From: Stictocephala bisonia
Taxonomy: Eukaryota > Arthropoda > Insecta > Hemiptera > Membracidae
Reading direction: 5' to 3'
DNA: 64,000 nt
Assembly: GCA_035578905.1 (NCBI GenBank)
Contig: JAQJVL010000047.1
Span: 2,044,384-2,108,383, forward strand
Part shown: in pieces, positions 1 to 14,641 of the stretch
Layout: every line of letters starts with the position of its first letter
Numbering within the stretch: the first letter of the stretch is position 1
Made by a program: the position numbers and the translations under genes
Notes under the pieces: model-generated
What the model saw: the letters and a program-made list of their open reading frames with translations, nothing else
The model's database searches: none
Told to the model about the DNA's origin: nothing

Positions 1-3000
1 TAATACTAAGTAAAATCACCCTTTCGCACACAGTAATACTAAGTAATCACCCTTTCGCACACAGTAATACTAAGTAAAATCACCCTTTCGCACACAGTAA
101 TACTAAGTAATCACCCTTTCGCACACAGTAATACTAAGTAAATCACCCTTTCGCACACAGTAATACTAAGTAAAATCACCCTTTCGCACACAGTAATACT
201 AAGTAAATCACCCTTTCGCACACAGTAATACTAAGTAAAATCACCCTTTCGCACACAGTAATACTAAGTAAAATCACCCTTTCGCACACAGTAATACTAA
301 GTAAAATCACCCTTTCGCACACAGTATTACTAAGTAATCACCCTTTCGCACACAGTAATACTAAGTAATCACCCTTTCGCACACAGTAATACTAAGTAAT
401 CACCCTTCCGCACACATTAATACTAAGTAATCACCCTTTCGCACACAGTAATACTAAGTAAAATCACCCTTTCGCACACAGTAATACTAAGTAAAATCAC
501 CCTTTCGCACACAGTAATACTAAGTAAAATCACCCTTTCGCACACATTAATACTAAGTAATCACCCTTCCGCACACAGTAATACTAAGTAATCACCCTTT
601 CGCACACAGTAATACTAAGTAAAATCACCCTTTCGCACACAGTAATACTAAGTAAAATCACCCTTTCGCACACAGTAATACTAAGTAATCACCCTTCCGC
701 ACACAGTAATACTAAGTAATCACCCTTTCGCACACAGTAATACTAAGTAAAATCACCCTTTCGCACACAGTAATACTAAGTAATCACCCTTTCGCACACA
801 GTACTACTAAGTAATCACCCTTTCGCACACAGTAATACTAAGTAATCACCCTTTCGCACACAGTAATACTAAGTAATCACCCTTCCGCACACAGTAATAC
901 TAAGTAATCACCCTTTCGCACACAGTAATACTAAGTAATCACCCTTTCGCACACAGTAATACTAAGTAAAATCACCCTTTCGCACACAGTAATACTAAGT
1001 AATCACCCTTTCGCACACAGTAATACTAAGTAAAATCACCCTTTCGCACACAGTAATACTAAGTAATCACCCTTCCACACACAGTAATACTAAGTAATCA
1101 CCCTTTCGCACACAGTAATACTAAGTAAAATCACCCTTTCGCACACAGTAATACTAAGTAATCACCCTTTCGCACACAGTAATACTAAGTAAAATCACCC
1201 TTTCGCACACAGTAATACTAAGTAATCACCCTTCCGCACACAGTAATACTAAGTAATCACCCTTTCGCACACAGTAATACTAAGTAATCACCCTTTCGCA
1301 CACAGTAATACTAAGTAATCACCCTTTCGCACACAGTAATACTAAGTAAAATCACCCTTTCGCACACAGTAATACTAAGTAAAATCACCCTTTCGCTCAC
1401 AGTAATACTAAGTAAAATCACCCTTTCGCACACAGTAATACTAAGTAATCACCCTTTCGCACACAGTAATACTAAGTAAAATCACCCTTTCGCTCACAGT
1501 AATACTAAGTAAAATCACCCTTTCGCACACAGTAATACTAAGTAATCACCCTTTCGCACACAGTAATACTAAGTAAAATCACCCTCTCGCACACAGTAAT
1601 ACTAAGTAATCACCCTTTCGCATACGGTAATACTAAGTAATCACCCTTTCGCATACAGTAATACTAAGTAATCACCCTTCCGCACACAGTAATACTAAGT
1701 AATCACCCTTTCGCACACAGTAATACTAAGTAAAATCACCCTTTCGCACACAGTAATACTAAGTAATCACCCTTTCGCACACAGTAATACTAAGTAAAAT
1801 CACCCTTTCGCACACAGTAATACTAAGTAAAATCACCCTTTCGCACACAGTAATACTAAGTAATCACCCTTTCGCACACAGTAATACTAAGTAAAATCAC
1901 CCTTTCGCACACAGTAATACTAAGTAATCACCCTTTCGCACACAGTAATACTAAGTAAAATCACCCTTTCGCACACAGTAATACTAAGTAAAATCACCCT
2001 TTCGCACACAGTAATACTAAGTAAAATCACCCTTTCGCACACAGTAATACTAAGTAAAATCACCCTTTCGCACACAGTAATACTAAGTAATCACCCTTTC
2101 GCACACAGTAATACTAAGTAAAATCACCCTTTCGCACACAGTAATACTAAGTAATATCACCCTTTCGCACACAGTAATACTAAGTAAAATCACCCTTTCG
2201 CACACAGTTATACTAAGTAATCACCCTTCCGCACACAGTAATACTAAGTAATCACCCTTTCGCACACAGTAATACTAAGTAAAATCACCCTTCCGCACAC
2301 AGTAATACTAAGTAATCACCCTTTCGCACACAGTAATACTAAGTAAAATCACCCTTTCGCACACAGTAATACTAAGTAATCACCCTTCCGCACACAGTAA
2401 TACTAAGTAATCACCCTTCCGCACACAGTAATACTAAGTAATCACCCTTTCGCACACAGTAATACTAAGTAATATCACCCTTTCGCACACAGTAATACTA
2501 AGTAAAATCACCCTTTCGCACACAGTAATACTAAGTAATCACCCTTCCGCACACAGTAATACTAAGTAATCACCCTTTCGCACACAGTAATACTAAGTAA
2601 AATCACCCTTTCGCACACAGTAATACTAAGTAATCACCCTTTCGCACACAGTACTACTAAGTAATCACCCTTTCGCACACAGTAATACTAAGTAATCACC
2701 CTTTCGCACACAGTAATACTAAGTAATCACCCTTCCGCACACAGTAATACTAAGTAATCACCCTTTCGCACACAGTAATACTAAGTAATCACCCTTTCGC
2801 ACACAGTAATACTAAGTAAAATCACCTTTTCGCACACAGTTATACTAAGTAATCACCCTTTCGCACACAGTAATACTAAGTAAAATCACCCTTTCGCACA
2901 CAGTAATACTAAGTAATCACCCTTCCGCACACAGTAATACTAAGTAATCACCCTTTCGCACACAGTAATACTAAGTAAAATCACCCTTTCGCACACAGTA

Positions 3001-3893
3001 ATACTAAGTAATCACCCTTTCGCACACAGTAATACTAAGTAAAATCACCCTTTCGCACACAGTAATACTAAGTAATCACCCTTCCGCACACAGTAATACT
3101 AAGTAATCACCCTTTCGCACACAGTAATACTAAGTAATCACCCTTTCGCACACAGTAATACTAAGTAATCACCCTTTCGCACACAGTAATACTAAGTAAA
3201 ATCACCCTTTCGCACACAGTAATACTAAGTAAAATCACCCTTTCGCTCACAGTAATACTAAGTAAAATCACCCTTTCGCACACAGTAATACTAAGTAATC
3301 ACCCTTTCGCACACAGTAATACTAAGTAAAATCACCCTTTCGCTCACAGTAATACTAAGTAAAATCACCCTTTCGCACACAGTAATACTAAGTAATCACC
3401 CTTTCGCACACAGTAATACTAAGTAAAATCACCCTTTCGCACACAGTAATACTAAGTAATCACCCTTTCGCATACGGTAATACTAAGTAATCACCCTTTC
3501 GCATACAGTAATACTAAGTAATCACCCTTTCGCAGACAGTAATACTAAGTAATCACCCTTTCGCATACAGTAATACTAAGTAAAATCACCCTTTCGCACA
3601 CAGTAATACTAAGTAATCACCCTTTCGCAGGCAGTAATACTAAGTAATCACCCTTTCGCATACAGTAATACTAAGTAATCACCCTTTCGCACACAGTAAT
3701 ACTAAGTAATCACCCTTTCGCAGACAGTTATACTAAGTAATCAGCCTTTCACATACAATAATACTAAGTAACCACCCTTTCGCACACAGTAATACTAAGT
3801 AATCACTCTTTCACAGACAGTAATACTAATTAATCACCCTTTCGCAGACAGTAATACTAATTAATCACCCTTTCGCGAACAGTAATACTAATT
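1..3893. repeat. 31/33-bp satellite array, right-hand end
   Basis: About 120 head-to-tail copies of a short unit beginning taatactaagta and ending accctttcgcacacag. The array starts before the window. The unit exists in two main lengths, 31 bp (aagtaatcacc) and 33 bp (aagtaaaatcacc), with a rare 32-bp form. Common point variants are ttcc for tttc, cgctcac, catacgg, and gtactac for gtaatac. From about 3720 the copies degrade (cagacag, taattaatc) and the array fades out near 3893, as expected at an edge that escapes homogenisation. No open reading frame or gene is seen. Confidence 0.97.
2391..3640. repeat. Second copy of a 1.25-kb block of the satellite (first copy 541-1790)
   Basis: Rare unit variants recur in the same order exactly 1850 bp apart: gtactac at 801 and 2651, cgctcac at 1393 and 3243 and again at 1493 and 3343, catacgg at 1621 and 3471. 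The order of 31- and 33-bp units also matches between 541-1790 and 2391-3640, with only about ten base differences noticed. Outside these limits the order no longer matches. This is a large duplication inside the array, recent compared with the divergence between neighbouring units. Confidence 0.85.
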
Positions 3894-6800
3894 AATTCAC
3901 AGGATAAGATTTTGTAGGTGGACTTTCGTTGATAAGTGTATAGGGAATGATTTTTATGAGAACAGTCAATTTAATGTGCACATGTATTGTAAAGTATTAT
4001 AAAGGGCATTGTAACTGTAAATCACACCAATATGTGGCTCTTTCAGTAATTTAATATTGCAATGTTCATCAACATAGTTTAATCAATATAATATTCATGA
4101 TATTTAAAGACTCTGGTCAACATTCACATATCGTTACAGTAAAAGTTAACTCCTTTGATAAAGGTTATGTACTGTTTCAACACTACAAAGATCTAAAATC
4201 CTTACGTGTAATCAAATAGTTACCTTACATTTTATTCATCCACACAATTGAAAAACAATATATAATTCCTATGCGATTCAGATTTTTTTTATTAGGTCAC
4301 TTACAAAGCAATTAAAATATGTTTCTAAGTAGCTTAATAAAGTTGAAGCAGTAGTTGAAACATGTTTAGTAAGGTTTCCTTAGCACAACTTTGGAAGGAC
4401 TTCGTACTAAATACAGAGTATAGATCTGTTCATCCTTAAATAACACACTCATGAATAGATCATATCTTGTAGTTATTACAGTTGGATAGAAAAAGCTTTA
4501 ATTTGATCAACTTTTTTTATAATTTACTCAATTTTATTAACTAACTAATTGAAAAAAGCAGTATGCACTTTTAACCATAACATATATTCTAATAGGGCTT
4601 ATAGAATTATTATAAGTAAAAACTTGGCCCTTCTACTCTGGGAAACAGTTATCACTACCTACCAACAATTATTTTATAATACAATTACGCTAAAAAAATC
4701 AGGTAGTTTATGTTCAGTTTGTTTAGCCTTGTTGCTCACTAATTAAGCAAATTCATCAGCAAATCGTGTGTAAACACGTTCTCTTTCCATCATACAAAAT
4801 ACGGAAAAATTTAAAGTATTGTTCACTGAAGTAAATTATATACTTATTTGCTGAAATGTAATTAATTTTACTGTTGTATACATGTAACACCGTCATAATA
4901 TTGTAGTAAATTTAAATGTCATTATGAATATTTGTAATTTTTTTTAACACCTTCTGTATATTCTTGGTTACTAATTATAGTATGTTAATTTCAGTGCGCA
5001 CGCTGTTTTACATATTTATTCTTAGTTAATGTGATTTGATAAAGAGGGGACCAAGACTAATGGTGTTTGTTTATATTATAAGACCTCTTGAGTCTATTAT
5101 GGTTAAGTCTAGGCAACATCTACGACTAATCCCGGCACTCAAGTTTAATCCAGCCAACAGAAGATAATAATCCTTGACCGGATATCCAGTGACACAGCTG
5201 TCTAGACAACAGTTTGTTTGGACAGTAATTAAATAAAAACAGTGTTTTTCAATAATTACATTGATAAAACACTCAATTTTCATGTTGTTAAAATTCTCGG
5301 GTTTTATTTACAAGTATTTAATCCAATTTATCCCGGTTTACTATATGTTTATCATACAAAATAAATATATTATATAAAATACGAATGGATAATCAACTGT
5401 AAGGAACATCATTACAAAACATATAAATTAATTATGTGAAATTACAGGTTAGTTTTTGACTACAATGTAATTACTTTAAACGTATTACATGTGATAGTAG
5501 TATAGTCAAACTTATTTGTTATTCTATTTACCTAATTAAGTTGGTAGATATCATTATGAAATAAATTGAATATTTAAAACCCTGAAAAAAATAATGAACA
5601 TTTTTAGCCGTTACTGAAAATAGAAAAGATAAATTATTGTCACTATTTAAATGTTATTACTCAATATTGTACTTAACAAGAACACCAATAATTCCACTTT
5701 GTTAATAGTGAGAGCAAACCATAGAGTATATTATTGTAATTTTGAAGAAAGAGTTGTTTGGTTCATTTCTTTGCCATATTCTGTGAGAATTACAGTTCTA
5801 CCCGACTATAAACAGATCTTTATCAAACCATGACATATTAAATAGTGACCTTTACATACCAATAAAGATTATTTTTACATGGAAGTTTCTTTGACTTTAT
5901 GAAATCACAATATTATTTAGTATAGAAACTCCAAGTTTAGTATTCTCTGAGTTAATACCCATATAGTAACTGAGTAAGGTTTATGTATAGCTTTATGCTT
6001 GTTTTTAACATTAAGAAAGAATTAAAATTATTAAAATTAGATTTAAGTTGAATAATAACACCACTTAAATTAAAGTGTTGGTCTATTCTTAAATACCCTT
6101 CTTCTCTAAATACAAATCGATACTTATTTGCATAAAAAGAAAGCAGTATTTGTATTCCATTAATGGTTTGTACGTGTGGGAGTTGGAATAGAACGAATTA
6201 GTAAATTGAATCAGTAATTTCTTTTGCACATATTTACCATGGTAAAAGTTTGGATCTAAATTGATTGACTTTAATTGCTAAAGTATAAAGAATATATTAT
6301 TAATTTAATATTAATTAATTTACGAATAATTAAAAATACATCCCAGATATATAAGGTAAATGGAAGAGAAGAGTTTACAGTTCAAACTCCGTCTAGTAAA
6401 CGATTTCATTTTCATTTACACCTACTCACAATTTAAACCTTTGGGATAATGCGATGTCTTATTAAAATGTGTTTGGTTAAATAAAGTGGGTTTCTCTATA
6501 ACTTGTTGAGTTTCATGTCTAGAGGCTCCAATATCTTCTACAAAGAAACATCCTTTGTGAAAATTGAAGTGTCATTCTTGTGTGGGACCTCCAAGAATCG
6601 TCCTCGTTGAAGTTTGTGTTCCATGTACACCTTACTACCTCGTCATTTAAAAAGTATTAACGAGGTATGACGAGCACTCCTACTATTGGTGTTTAGTTTC
6701 ATAATAGTTTCTATAACCTCCATTTCTGCTTGTAAATATTTGTTCTGTAGTCTAGTTAAAATACTTATTTTAGTAAGTTATAACACTGTTTATGGTAATT

Positions 6801-7020
6801 GTTCTTGTATAGGAATAAGAAATACAGACCGTAGTTTATTTAAATTTTATCGATTTGTAGAGTTTTTTATCAACATCACTCCATTTATTTGTTTATTAAA
6901 ATATATTTGTAGAGATGTTAAAGCCGGGAATATATCAGTTTCCCACTTTTATTTAATAACTGAAATAGTAATTTATCAATATGCACAAGTTACTTTTTAT
7001 TAATAATATGAGGGTAAGGA
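3894..7020. other. Gene-free AT-rich DNA
   Basis: Only short chance open frames (up to about 105 codons) are present. None has recognisable motifs, biased codon use or a convincing translation context. A slightly less AT-rich patch lies at 5085-5225, but nothing in it can be identified. No RNA gene was recognised. Confidence 0.6.
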
Positions 7021-7646
<626 letters not shown>

Positions 7647-10600
7647 TGTAAAGTATTTTAGTACGTATTTTCTTGCCCAGACAATCTTAAAGTGATACTT
7701 GGAACTCTCGCGGTATGAGTAGACACGTAATACTACAGAAACGTTTGTTGATAGAGTAAATATTGTACAAAGATATTCCTTTTCCTCAATACCAGAATTT
7801 GGATAAGAAACGTTAAACCAATATTCACACCCCTCAGCATATTGGAGGTTGGCTCAATATAAAGTATAAATAAGTACGATTTATCCAAGTGGTATAATTT
7901 ATATTCAATTATTAGTGTTAAATAAGATACACTTTAAAATGTGTTATGCATAATGTGGAGTGATTCTATGTGAAGTATTGTTTGTGTAAAATCAATTATC
8001 TATAAAATGTTTTTTTATATCTATATATCATACCATCATGAAAGATAAAATACCACAATACGTAACAGAATCTTCCTTCGCTTATATACTTTTTAAACCC
8101 CTTATTTAAAAAATTAAAACAACCCAATATCACTTTTTTATTCATAAATACATGATTAAAACTTTATTAAAGTATGAATAACTGCTGCTTTACCTGTTTC
8201 TCCAGGAAATGAGTGTGTTTACATATTGCGTTTGGCTATTACTTTTTATTTCATTTTACATTTAATATGCCTTAATATATATTTTACTATAAAAACTGGC
8301 ATCTTAGATTGCTTGATAGTAAAATTAATTATTTTTTCTTAAGAATCAATATATTGGAATAAATAATATTAATAAAGTAGACTTATGAACATGGCCACAT
8401 ATTTAAGAATCACTAGAATTATTATAGATACTAATGATAACAAATTTACACATTAACCAATTTTATCTGTTGTAGGTCAGAGATGCTAAAAACAAAATCA
8501 ATAGTACAAAATTGTCTCATTGCAATTTTATTTCCTTTTTTAAATAAATAGTAGACCTATTATCCAAACAATAAAGAAAATAATACGCTTCGTATTGTTT
8601 TGGTTGTTAAATTACACAATTGGTTGACCATTATTATTAGCTACTGCCAAATAATCAAGTGTTATATCATAGACACACAGTACTAGTTCAAGTGGAGCGG
8701 TTACTCTGCAACTATTATTCACGTCACTCTTGGTCTACACAGCCTCAAGTCACCGCAAATTCAGCTCTACTCAAGTATGCTCTTTGGTTCCCTGAGTTAT
8801 TTACTTTCACTAAATTAATATTTCTGTATACATAGAAGACAAGCTACAAGCATTTAACTAAAATAACCCTTTTTTGTCCCGTTATTATATTATCATATTG
8901 GTATCTTAGTATGTGATTGCATGAACAAATCTTAAAAAACACCTTTTGTATTATTACTTCTTACGTGAAATTAGTAATTTTTATAACAACTTACACATTT
9001 GGAACTACCTAAATAAATAGAATCAGAAATAAGGTGGTTTTAGGAATTTCAAATGCCCTTGGAACTAAAATGGTGGTCTTTGTTGTTAGGCCTATTGTTG
9101 TTCAATAGTGTTCAACGTTGTACCACACATATTCTTGAGATCGTTCTCAATGTATAAAACATTATTCCTCCACTTTTAGGTAATGAAAAATATAAAAGGA
9201 TTTGATCTCTTTCATATGCTGCCGTTTTAATAAGTTCATTTTTAAGTGCCAAACCTGTCTTCTTCAATTGAACAGCTAAATTTTCAGAAAATATAAACAT
9301 TTCACTAAAGAATATGTTAGTTAATGTTTTTAGAGGTTTATAAGAAATATAAAATACTCTGAAAAGATCTCAAATGTTGAGATTGGTTTTAGAAAAAATG
9401 TTCTTTATTTTAGACAGTCTTTTTAGTAATCAGTGGAAGAATCTTCAATTTAAGTCAGTGTCTTCTAAATAACGGTCTAAGTTTCCTCTTCCGGCGATTA
9501 ATTTATTCATTTAAACTTTGGTCACAGCTGGTATTCATCCTTTGAACAATCAAAGTACAGGTTGCATATCTAATTTCAAGAAAACATATCTTTAATCAAA
9601 AGAAAATCTTGAAATTATAATGTATTTAAGTTATTAGTTTTATATTAACACGTCAAGCCAGTAATGAGCTCACGCTTTTATCTTCATCACGCGGCTATTT
9701 ATATAAAAAATGTCAACATATACTGTATATAACTTTACATACGTTAGTGTTTGACATCCCGTAGTGTCATTTATAAAACAATACATTCATAAGTATGTAT
9801 TTTGACATACTATGCTGAGCATAATTGTTCTTGAAATCATCACCCATAAAAACGATTTTTAATGAATTGTTTCATTTAATTTGTTTGAATATTTTCATCT
9901 CTAATTCACTAATATTTAACTTATGCCATAAACGTTAAGTGATCGGATAGTACTATCTTGGTAATAGTTACTTAGTTTTAAACATACAATTCAAATGCTT
10001 GGCTATACCATGCTTAAAACTCCAGTAAATGAACACATTTGTGACTTTGACCTTGATAATTATGCACAATCATGTTAAAGCTTTTATAGTAGTCTATCAT
10101 ATTTAATAATTCTTGTTTTATTTTGTACGCCTTATAAGACAAAACCGTGAATAAAAATGAGATTTTGTTTATAACTTCGTCTATGAAGAAAATATGTATT
10201 TCTAAATGTATGCTGAAATATCAAAACAATTCAATTTAGAACATCAAATTAATAATTACAAAACTATAATGGTGTTGTTACATCAATTCTAGTCTTTTAA
10301 ATAGCATGGTAAAAAAAATAGTCTCTTTTAATAGGTTTTGCTAATATAATGGCCTTAACATGGATATTATAATGTAACATTGATATTAAAATTGATTGAT
10401 TCAGTGAATGTTTCATTGTAAATAAATATCACTTACTTGTAAAAAATGTATGGGTAAATATCATAGAAATATCAGTAATATAACTTGTGAAGTAATATTT
10501 GTTGAAGATAAAATTTTATATGCATACTAGAGGAATATTGGGCACAGTAGAGAACAGCGTGTTTTAAAAACATTTAGTAACAATAAATTTACAATTGTTG

Positions 10601-13431
10601 AACATTTATTCAAAAGGAGGAAATTGTGTATTATGTGTCATTACAGGTGTGTATGGGGAGCCCGGATTAACCAATTTTAACTTAATATACTTCTTCACTG
10701 GTTATCGGAATTATATTTTAAATAACAAATATTCAATGAGTTTGGTACAACTGTATTAATTTAAAAATAAAAATGTTCAATTTCAGAAATGTTGAATCAT
10801 AATATATTCCTTTACAGTTTTAATTTAGCATGTATCGACTAAAATAATAACAACTAATTCAATATGGAAAGTCGTTATTTAAAAATGACTTATATTGTTT
10901 AAATGGATACCGGATAATGAAATTCGTCCTATTTTTTTATAATATGCAAAAACAGTTTGGTGACAGAAAATTAATTCGTGAATTTCATCAAAGAACTAGT
11001 AAATATGTAGCTGACTGAAATTGCCGGTCCAGTTCACCCCTGGACTGAATTTCACCTTTGACATCTAATCAGTTAATTGCTCTCTCTATATATTTTGGCA
11101 CATTGCCAATGTATTACCAAGAATATTTATGTTTACAGAAGTAATACATTTTTTTTTTTGGTTCAAATATGTAAACATATTGTATCTGTCTATCGCCAAA
11201 TTAACTTCACAGTCTTAAATCTTAATTTTGACTAAATTTCAAGGTGTTTGTATCTATTGAAATTTGACTTATTATTTTGGTGAAATGAAGCAATTTTTCA
11301 CTTTTCAAAATCATAAAACAACATTGTTTTGATTCAAGACAGTAACATGAACCTGGTAAAGATTAATTCTTCTAGAAATATTTCTATTTAACTATTAACC
11401 TCCTGTAAACTTAACCTTAACCTGTAAACTTAACTGTAAACTTAACCTATAAAATTTTCTATTCTTTTTAAGCTTAGGATATAAAATTAGTTTGTCCGTC
11501 GAATATTATAGGAGTATTATAGGATATTATAGGAAAACCTAATGTTCATAATTAATAAAACGGTAACAAATATTCTTATTTTATATTATGTACCTACAAA
11601 TAAATCCCTCTACCACAGTCGAGAGCCTTGAACGTCAGCCTCATCAATGAAGATAAACTGTTCATGTATCCCTTAGGAGACAAGAGAGAGTCCAACATTG
11701 ATTGTCTGCTAACCTTGCATAGACGAAGCATATTCGAGAACAATATTAAAATAGCAATTAATTGCCATATTTACAAATAGAAGACATCCAAAAATACTAT
11801 AATAATAAAGTATCAAGCTATTATTATTATTATTAATCATATTACTGATTATCAATCAAATTTATTAATCAGTAATAAACAATACGTTTAAAAACTAGTG
11901 CTTTTGGAAGTTTTAATTTACAATCTCGAACTTCAGTATAGTATTCATTTTATACTAACCTATTTCATAAAGTCTAATTACTGATATATTGAAGGAGATA
12001 AATGTATGTTGTAAGATAATTTGTTAAATATTGTTGCAGGCTCTATACTTTTTTATTGCATTTCGTAACCATATTCTCTTTAAAAACGAAAACTAAGTAA
12101 ACTACTAAAATTTATTTTCTGCTGAATCATTAATATGATTTAGTAATACCTTACGTCATGCATCAATACCCACCTATATGTCTATTTGACACGAGTTTAG
12201 ATGTGTCTGTACTATATATTGCTATATAAATATTCCTTAAAATTTAAAGATACATGAACATAGAATATTACGTCAACTGTGTATTTCAAATCATCTACTT
12301 CGCAAGCTTGTTGTTAATACTTCAATATACGTTTGTATGGTTTATAACTTAATAAGCTATTGGATATTTTATTATTTTTTGTTCTTCAAACTGTTTAAAA
12401 TAGACATTTCGATATTCTTGTACATAGGTAAGTACAGAAATATATATGTCATTTACTACTTTAAATGGTTCAATACTATATATTTGAGACATCGTGAGTC
12501 ATTCTCATTAGTCTTAATATGTTATTTTATCATTATGTAAGAAGTTAATTTGACTATATGAAGGCCTATTTACATTTAGAGACTATCATATAGTAACTTT
12601 TTATAATATTGTTATTTATCATAAAAAGCTCAATAGCTTAAGGGTTTGGTAATTTATTTCTAGCCACAACTTAACTGAAAACATGGTGCTGGAGGTGGAG
12701 TGCAGGGAAAAGTACCTGACATTCTAAAAATATAACATAACTATGTTTTACCAAGTCTCTCGATCCTTCAGACCTTTTATTATTTTGGCTCCTGCCACCC
12801 CATCTTAACCTATTAACGATTGTTGCGTCCCTTCAATGTATTTTCAATGTATTTTCATAACAAATTACTTGAATTGAACAGCTTGATAATTCTGTAGTCA
12901 TTCAAATCTTAATTGCTTAAAGTGAAAGAGTGAGTGACAATTGTTTTGACTGGGACCAGTCCTTTTCAAACCAAAACGCACCCGTACCCAACAAAGAAGC
13001 CCAAAAGTCTACCTTCCATAAATGAGTAGCAGCCTTTTTCATGGCTCCTGTTATCTTATACAAACTGCAGTTGTAAATAAACTGTAATTGTAAATTAATA
13101 ACTCGACAGTTGTAAATATTAACTCGACAATACATTGCCGAGTTAATATTCATATTAGATTTGACCCCTCTGATTATTAAGAAATACTGAATCATTAAAA
13201 TGTAGTATATCAGAAAGAGTTTACATGTAAATTGCAATTGATTTACAAGTAATACTCTATATCCCTACTTTAAGTTTTAAATTTAAAAAAATCGTGAATT
13301 TACAAAGGCACCACAATATCAGATACATAAAAATATGACAATAGACCTCGATTTAAGTTGTACTAGTTATAAATGTAAAAATAAAATTCAAATTAGGCAT
13401 TACATTGCATGCCATACTAATTGTCACTGGC
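7647..13431. other. Gene-free AT-rich DNA
   Basis: No gene, RNA gene or mobile element is recognised. Small internal repeats occur near 11400-11455 (taaacttaacc-type) and 13060-13140 (ttgtaaat / aactcgaca). A moderately GC-richer block at 11600-11730 and an open minus-strand frame at 12917-13237 have no identifiable product. Confidence 0.6.
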
Positions 13432-14641
13432 CACACGATTAACAGAGGAGTGGACTAACTAACTAACTTATTTATTTCAGCCACTGTGACAAAGGGCTGT
13501 GGTATGTGATTAACAGAGGAGTGGACTAACTAACTAACTTATTCAGTTCAGCTACTGTGACAAAGTGCTGTGGTATGTGATTAACAGGGGAGTGGACTAA
13601 CTAACTAACTTATTCAGTTCAGCTACTGTGACAAAGTGCTGTGGTATGTGATTAACAGGGGAGTGGACTAACTAACTAACTTATTCAGTTCAGCTACTGT
13701 GACAAAGGGCTGTGGTATGTGATTAACAAAGGAATGGACTAACTAACTAACTTATTCAGTTCAGCTACTGTGACAAAGTGCTATGGTATGTGATTAACAA
13801 AGGAGTAGACTAACTAACTAACTTATTCAGTTCAGCTACTGTGACAAAGGGCTGTGGTATGTGATTAATAAAGGAGTGGACTAACTAACTAACTTATTCA
13901 GTTCAGCTACTGTGACAAAGTGCTATGGTATGTGATTAACAGAGGAGTGGACTAACTAACTAACTTATTTATTTCAGCCACTGTGACAAAGTGTTGTGGT
14001 ATGTGATTAACAAAGGAGTGGACTAACTAACTAACTTATTCAGTTCAGCTACTGTGACAAAGGGCTGTGGTATGTGATTAATAAAGGAGTGGACTAACTA
14101 ACTAACTTATTTATTTCAGCCACTGTGACAAAGGGCTGTGGTATGTGATTAACAGAGGAGTGAACTAACTAACTAACTTATTCAGTTCAGCTACTGTGAC
14201 AAAGTTTTGTGGTATGTGATTAACATAGGAGTGGACTAACTAACTTATTCAGTTCAGCTACTGTGACAAAGTGCTATGGTATGTGATTAACAGAGGAGTG
14301 GACTAACTAACTAACTTATTCAGTTCAACTACTGTGACAAAGTGCTATGGTATGTGATTAACAGAGGAGTGGACTAACTAACTAACTTATTCATTTCAGC
14401 CACTGTGACAAAGGGCTGTGGTATGTGATTGACAGAGGAGTGGACTAACTAACTAACTAATTCAGTTCAGCTACTGTGACAAAGTGCTGTGGTATGTGAT
14501 TTACAGAGGAGTGGACTAACTAACTAACTTATTCAGTTCAGCTACTGTGACAAAGTGCTGTGGTATGTGATTAACAGAGGAGTGGACTAACTAACTAACT
14601 TATTCAGTTCAGCTACTGTGACAAAGTGCTGTGGTATGTGA
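13432..14641. repeat. 71-bp tandem array, about 17 copies
   Basis: Unit of 71 bp, checked by the spacing of gtatgtgattaacagagg at 13502 and 13573. Each unit contains gtatgtgatt, then agtggactaactaactaac, then ttattcagttcagctac and tgtgacaaag. Copies differ by a few substitutions (agggct/agtgct, tatttatttcagcc/tattcagttcagct). One copy, near 14233, has lost a 4-bp ctaa step. No coding potential is seen because 71 is not a multiple of three. Confidence 0.97.

Noticed and set aside
1..3893. CRISPR-like appearance of short regular repeats
   Set aside because: Repeats are contiguous without unique spacers, and the rest of the window is eukaryotic.
11400..11460. Possible telomere-like repeats (taaccttaacc)
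   Set aside because: Only a few irregular copies (taaacttaacctt); the period is not constant and the motif does not match known telomere units.
12917..13237. 106-codon minus-strand frame
   Set aside because: Low-complexity AT-rich start and no recognisable domain; probably chance.
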